NCBI GenBank assembly: GCA_031371615.1
Contig: JANMJY010000178.1
Coordinates: forward strand, 1-16,042
Origin: Gaiellasilicea sp031371615
GTDB taxonomy: Bacteria; Actinomycetota; Thermoleophilia; Gaiellales; Gaiellaceae
Direction of reading: 5' to 3'
Length of the DNA: 16,042 nt
Position numbers and translations under genes: made by a program. Position 1 is the stretch's first letter; each line of letters opens with the position of its first letter. Shown one piece after another: positions 14,166 through 16,042 of this stretch. The notes under the pieces are model-generated. The model saw nothing but the letters and a program-made list of their open reading frames with translations, did not search any database and was not told the origin of the DNA.

Positions 14166-15325
14166 CCGCCGAAGGCCCTCGTGTAGATGCCGACGTAGTC
14201 GTCGACCGCGAGCACGCGCGGGTTGCCGAGCGTCTGCGGATCCTCGTGCGCGATCCGGGCGAGCAGCGGGATCTCGTCCTCCGAGAAGCCGAGCGCCGCC
14301 ATCGTCGGGATACCGACGTCGTCGACCAGGCGCTCGAGCGCCTCCACCCCCGCATACGCCGCCTGATCGGTCTCCATTCCGGCCGTGTCCACTCCGAGCG
14401 CGAGAGCGATACGGGCGTAGCGCTCGGGCGCCGCCGGCACGTTGAACTCGCAAACCGGGCCGAGTACACGCGCGGTGAGCGCGCCGTGCGGGCAATCGTG
14501 GACGCCGCCGGCGGACTGGCTCATCGCATGCGCGGCGCCCGCGCTCTCGGTGCCGTACGCCATCCCGCCGAGCGTGGCCGCATGGGCCATGTGCGTGCGC
14601 GCCTCGAGGTTGGAGCCGTCCTCGAAGGCCGGGCGCAGCCAGGTGCCGACGAGCTCGATCGCGTGCAGCGCGACCGCGTCGTTGAAGGGCTGGTGGTAGT
14701 CGCACGTGTAGCACTCAACCCCGTGCGAGAGGGCATCGAGGCCGGTGGCTGCGGTAACCGCGGGCGGAAGCCCCAGCATCAGCTCGGGGTCGATCAGCGC
14801 TGCGTGCGCGCCGATCAGCGGTGTCCCGCCGACGTTGAACTTGATCTGCCGCTCGTGATCGGTGATCACGGCCCAGAGCGTCACCTCGCTGCCGGTCCCC
14901 GCGGTCGTCGGGATCGCGACGAGCGGCGGCACGCGCTTCGTCAGCGGCGTCCCGCCGTACTCGTACTCGAGGATCGAGCCGCCGTGCTCGATCTCGACCC
15001 CGATCGCCTTGGCCGCGTCGATCGAGGAACCGCCGCCGAGCGCGACGAGACCGTCGCAGCCGGAGTCGCGATAGGCGGCCGAGCCCTCGGCGACGAGCTC
15101 GATGTCCGGGTTGGGCCGCACGCCGTCGAAGAGCACAGCGTCGTCGAGCAGCGCGAGCGCAGGCTCGACGAGACCTGCGGCGAGAACTCCCTTGTCGGTG
15201 ACGAGGAGGGGCCTGCTGACGCCAAGCTCGCGGCAGAGCTCGCCGAGGCGGGCAACGGCGCCGGGGCCGTGGACCATCCGCGTCGGCACCTCCACCGACC
15301 TCACCGTGTCGACCTCGACGCTCAT
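14162..15325 (-). CDS. Iron-containing alcohol dehydrogenase (group III)
   Basis: A 387-residue NAD(P)- and metal-dependent alcohol dehydrogenase. The cofactor motif GGGSSIDAAK is at residues 97-106 and PTTAGTGSEVT at 139-149. Metal ligands D197, H201, H266 and H280 match the spacing of FucO-type enzymes, so iron or zinc binding is expected. No signal peptide. ATG at 15325 has GAGAGGGTGAG just upstream and follows the MttB stop by 12 bases. The adjacent aldehyde dehydrogenase implies a two-step oxidation of an alcohol to an acid; Bacillus GbsB, a group III enzyme paired with GbsA, does this for choline. Other candidates are ethanolamine derivatives, 1,3-propanediol or hydroxybutyrate. The substrate is an inference from neighbours. 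Confidence 0.92.
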   Translation of the reverse strand: MSVEVDTVRSVEVPTRMVHGPGAVARLGELCRELGVSRPLLVTDKGVLAAGLVEPALALLDDAVLFDGVRPNPDIELVAEGSAAYRDSGCDGLVALGGGSSIDAAKAIGVEIEHGGSILEYEYGGTPLTKRVPPLVAIPTTAGTGSEVTLWAVITDHERQIKFNVGGTPLIGAHAALIDPELMLGLPPAVTAATGLDALSHGVECYTCDYHQPFNDAVALHAIELVGTWLRPAFEDGSNLEARTHMAHAATLGGMAYGTESAGAAHAMSQSAGGVHDCPHGALTARVLGPVCEFNVPAAPERYARIALALGVDTAGMETDQAAYAGVEALERLVDDVGIPTMAALGFSEDEIPLLARIAHEDPQTLGNPRVLAVDDYVGIYTRAFGG

Positions 15326-15337
15326 GCTCTCACCCTC

Positions 15338-16042
15338 TCAGTCGCCGAGCTCGGCGCGACGGCGGACGACGTACTCCCCGAGTTGCGCGCGGATCCCGTC
15401 GTCCAGGGGCGGCTGCTCGTACTCCTCGAGCGTCTTGCGCCAGATCTCGCCGGCGCGCGCCGCGGCATCCCGCTCTCCGAGCTTCTTCCAGCGCTCGAAG
15501 TTCTCCGTCGACGAGAGGAGCGGGCGGTAGAAGCACTCGCGGAAGCGCTCGAGCGTGTGCACGGCGCCGAGGAAGTGGCCGCCGTGCCCGACCTCCTGGT
15601 GCGCACCCCAGGCGAGGCTCGCCTCGTCCACCTCGAGCGGCGTGAACTCCTCTTTCAGCATCCGCAGGATCTCGACGTCGATCACGAACTTCTCGTAGGA
15701 CGAGACGAGCCCGGACTCGAGCCACCCGGCCGAGTGCATGACCCAGTTCGCACCGGCTAGGAACGTCGGGAGCATCGTCATCATCGCCTCGTACGCGGCC
15801 TGCGCGTCCGGGGTCTGGCTCGACGTGAGCCCGCCGCCGCTGCGCCAGGGCAGGCCGAAGTGGCGCGCGATCTGGCCCGTGCAGAGGAGGCCGACCGCCG
15901 ACTCCGGCGTGCCGAAGCTCGGCGAGCCCGACTGCATGTCGGTGTTCGAGAGGAACGAGCCGAAGATCACCGGTGTCCCCGGCCGGATCAGCTGCGCGAG
16001 CGCGATCCCGGCCAGCGCCTCGGCCATTTGCTGGGTCAGCGC
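15338..16042 (-). CDS. MttB-family corrinoid methyltransferase, C-terminal part (5' end beyond window)
   Basis: The last 234 residues of a trimethylamine methyltransferase (MttB, COG5598) family protein; members are about 470-520 long. Recognisable blocks are GTPVIFGSFLSNTDMQSG, FGTPES, GGGLTSSQTPDAQAAYE, MHSAGWLESGLVSSYEKFV and the C-terminal HQEVGHGGHFLGAVHTLERF. There is no in-frame amber codon, so the pyrrolysine used by true MttB is absent in this part. Pyl-free relatives (MtgB, MtpB, MtcB) transfer a methyl group from glycine betaine, proline betaine or carnitine to a corrinoid protein. First visible gene of an operon with the iron-ADH and ALDH, and separated from the betaine importer by one gene. 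The ATG at 16027 is internal: the frame continues to the window edge. Confidence 0.88.
   Translation of the reverse strand, partial: ALTQQMAEALAGIALAQLIRPGTPVIFGSFLSNTDMQSGSPSFGTPESAVGLLCTGQIARHFGLPWRSGGGLTSSQTPDAQAAYEAMMTMLPTFLAGANWVMHSAGWLESGLVSSYEKFVIDVEILRMLKEEFTPLEVDEASLAWGAHQEVGHGGHFLGAVHTLERFRECFYRPLLSSTENFERWKKLGERDAAARAGEIWRKTLEEYEQPPLDDGIRAQLGEYVVRRRAELGD

Noticed and set aside
12825..14186. 453-codon rightward open frame
   Set aside because: Antisense shadow of the aldehyde dehydrogenase, composed almost wholly of Arg, Asp, Val and Leu.
14166..14714. Upstream extension of the aldehyde dehydrogenase frame
   Set aside because: The extra residues are a shifted reading of the iron alcohol dehydrogenase gene; the ALDH begins at 14165.
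14246..15760. 504-codon rightward open frame
   Set aside because: Antisense to the iron alcohol dehydrogenase and MttB genes, with no domain features.

Overview
The window reads as chromosome of a high-GC actinobacterium. Codon third positions are almost all G or C, GTG starts are frequent, and neighbouring genes overlap by 1 to 4 bases. Gene content and protein style suggest an uncultured soil lineage close to the Thermoleophilia (Gaiellales or Solirubrobacterales), but that placement is an inference with no rRNA or marker gene behind it. I find fifteen protein genes, two of them cut by the window ends. There is no RNA gene, insertion sequence, CRISPR array or non-coding stretch over 300 bases.

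Region 1 (1-8055) is a phosphate-ester uptake and breakdown cluster. A glycerol-3-phosphate dehydrogenase (partial) and a PHP-domain metallohydrolase run leftward. From a shared 85-base divergent promoter a rightward ABC importer operon leaves: Tat-type substrate-binding protein, two permeases and an ATPase with a C-terminal TOBE domain. A leftward pair, HAD hydrolase then short glycerophosphodiester phosphodiesterase, faces it. A rightward EamA exporter closes the region.

Region 2 (8056-12288) begins with a perfect 16-base inverted repeat. It then holds a leftward glycine betaine/proline-type importer operon in the order ATPase, permease, binding protein. The permease is a fusion of two complete permease domains. 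The operon's predicted promoter is striking: its -35 and -10 hexamers each sit exactly in the spacer of a separate inverted repeat.

Region 3 (12289-16042) has a small VOC (glyoxalase-fold) protein running rightward. Convergent with it is a leftward operon: an MttB-family corrinoid methyltransferase (partial), an iron-dependent alcohol dehydrogenase and an aldehyde dehydrogenase.

Taken together, the genes suggest one catabolic neighbourhood for glycerophosphocholine-like compounds. The first importer would bring in a glycerophosphodiester. GDPD, possibly with PHP, would release glycerol 3-phosphate, which GlpD oxidises to dihydroxyacetone phosphate, plus an alcohol such as choline. The iron-ADH and ALDH pair resembles the Bacillus GbsB/GbsA choline-to-betaine route. 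The second importer supplies betaine from outside, and the MttB homologue could demethylate it. Each family assignment is well supported; the joined pathway is a hypothesis.
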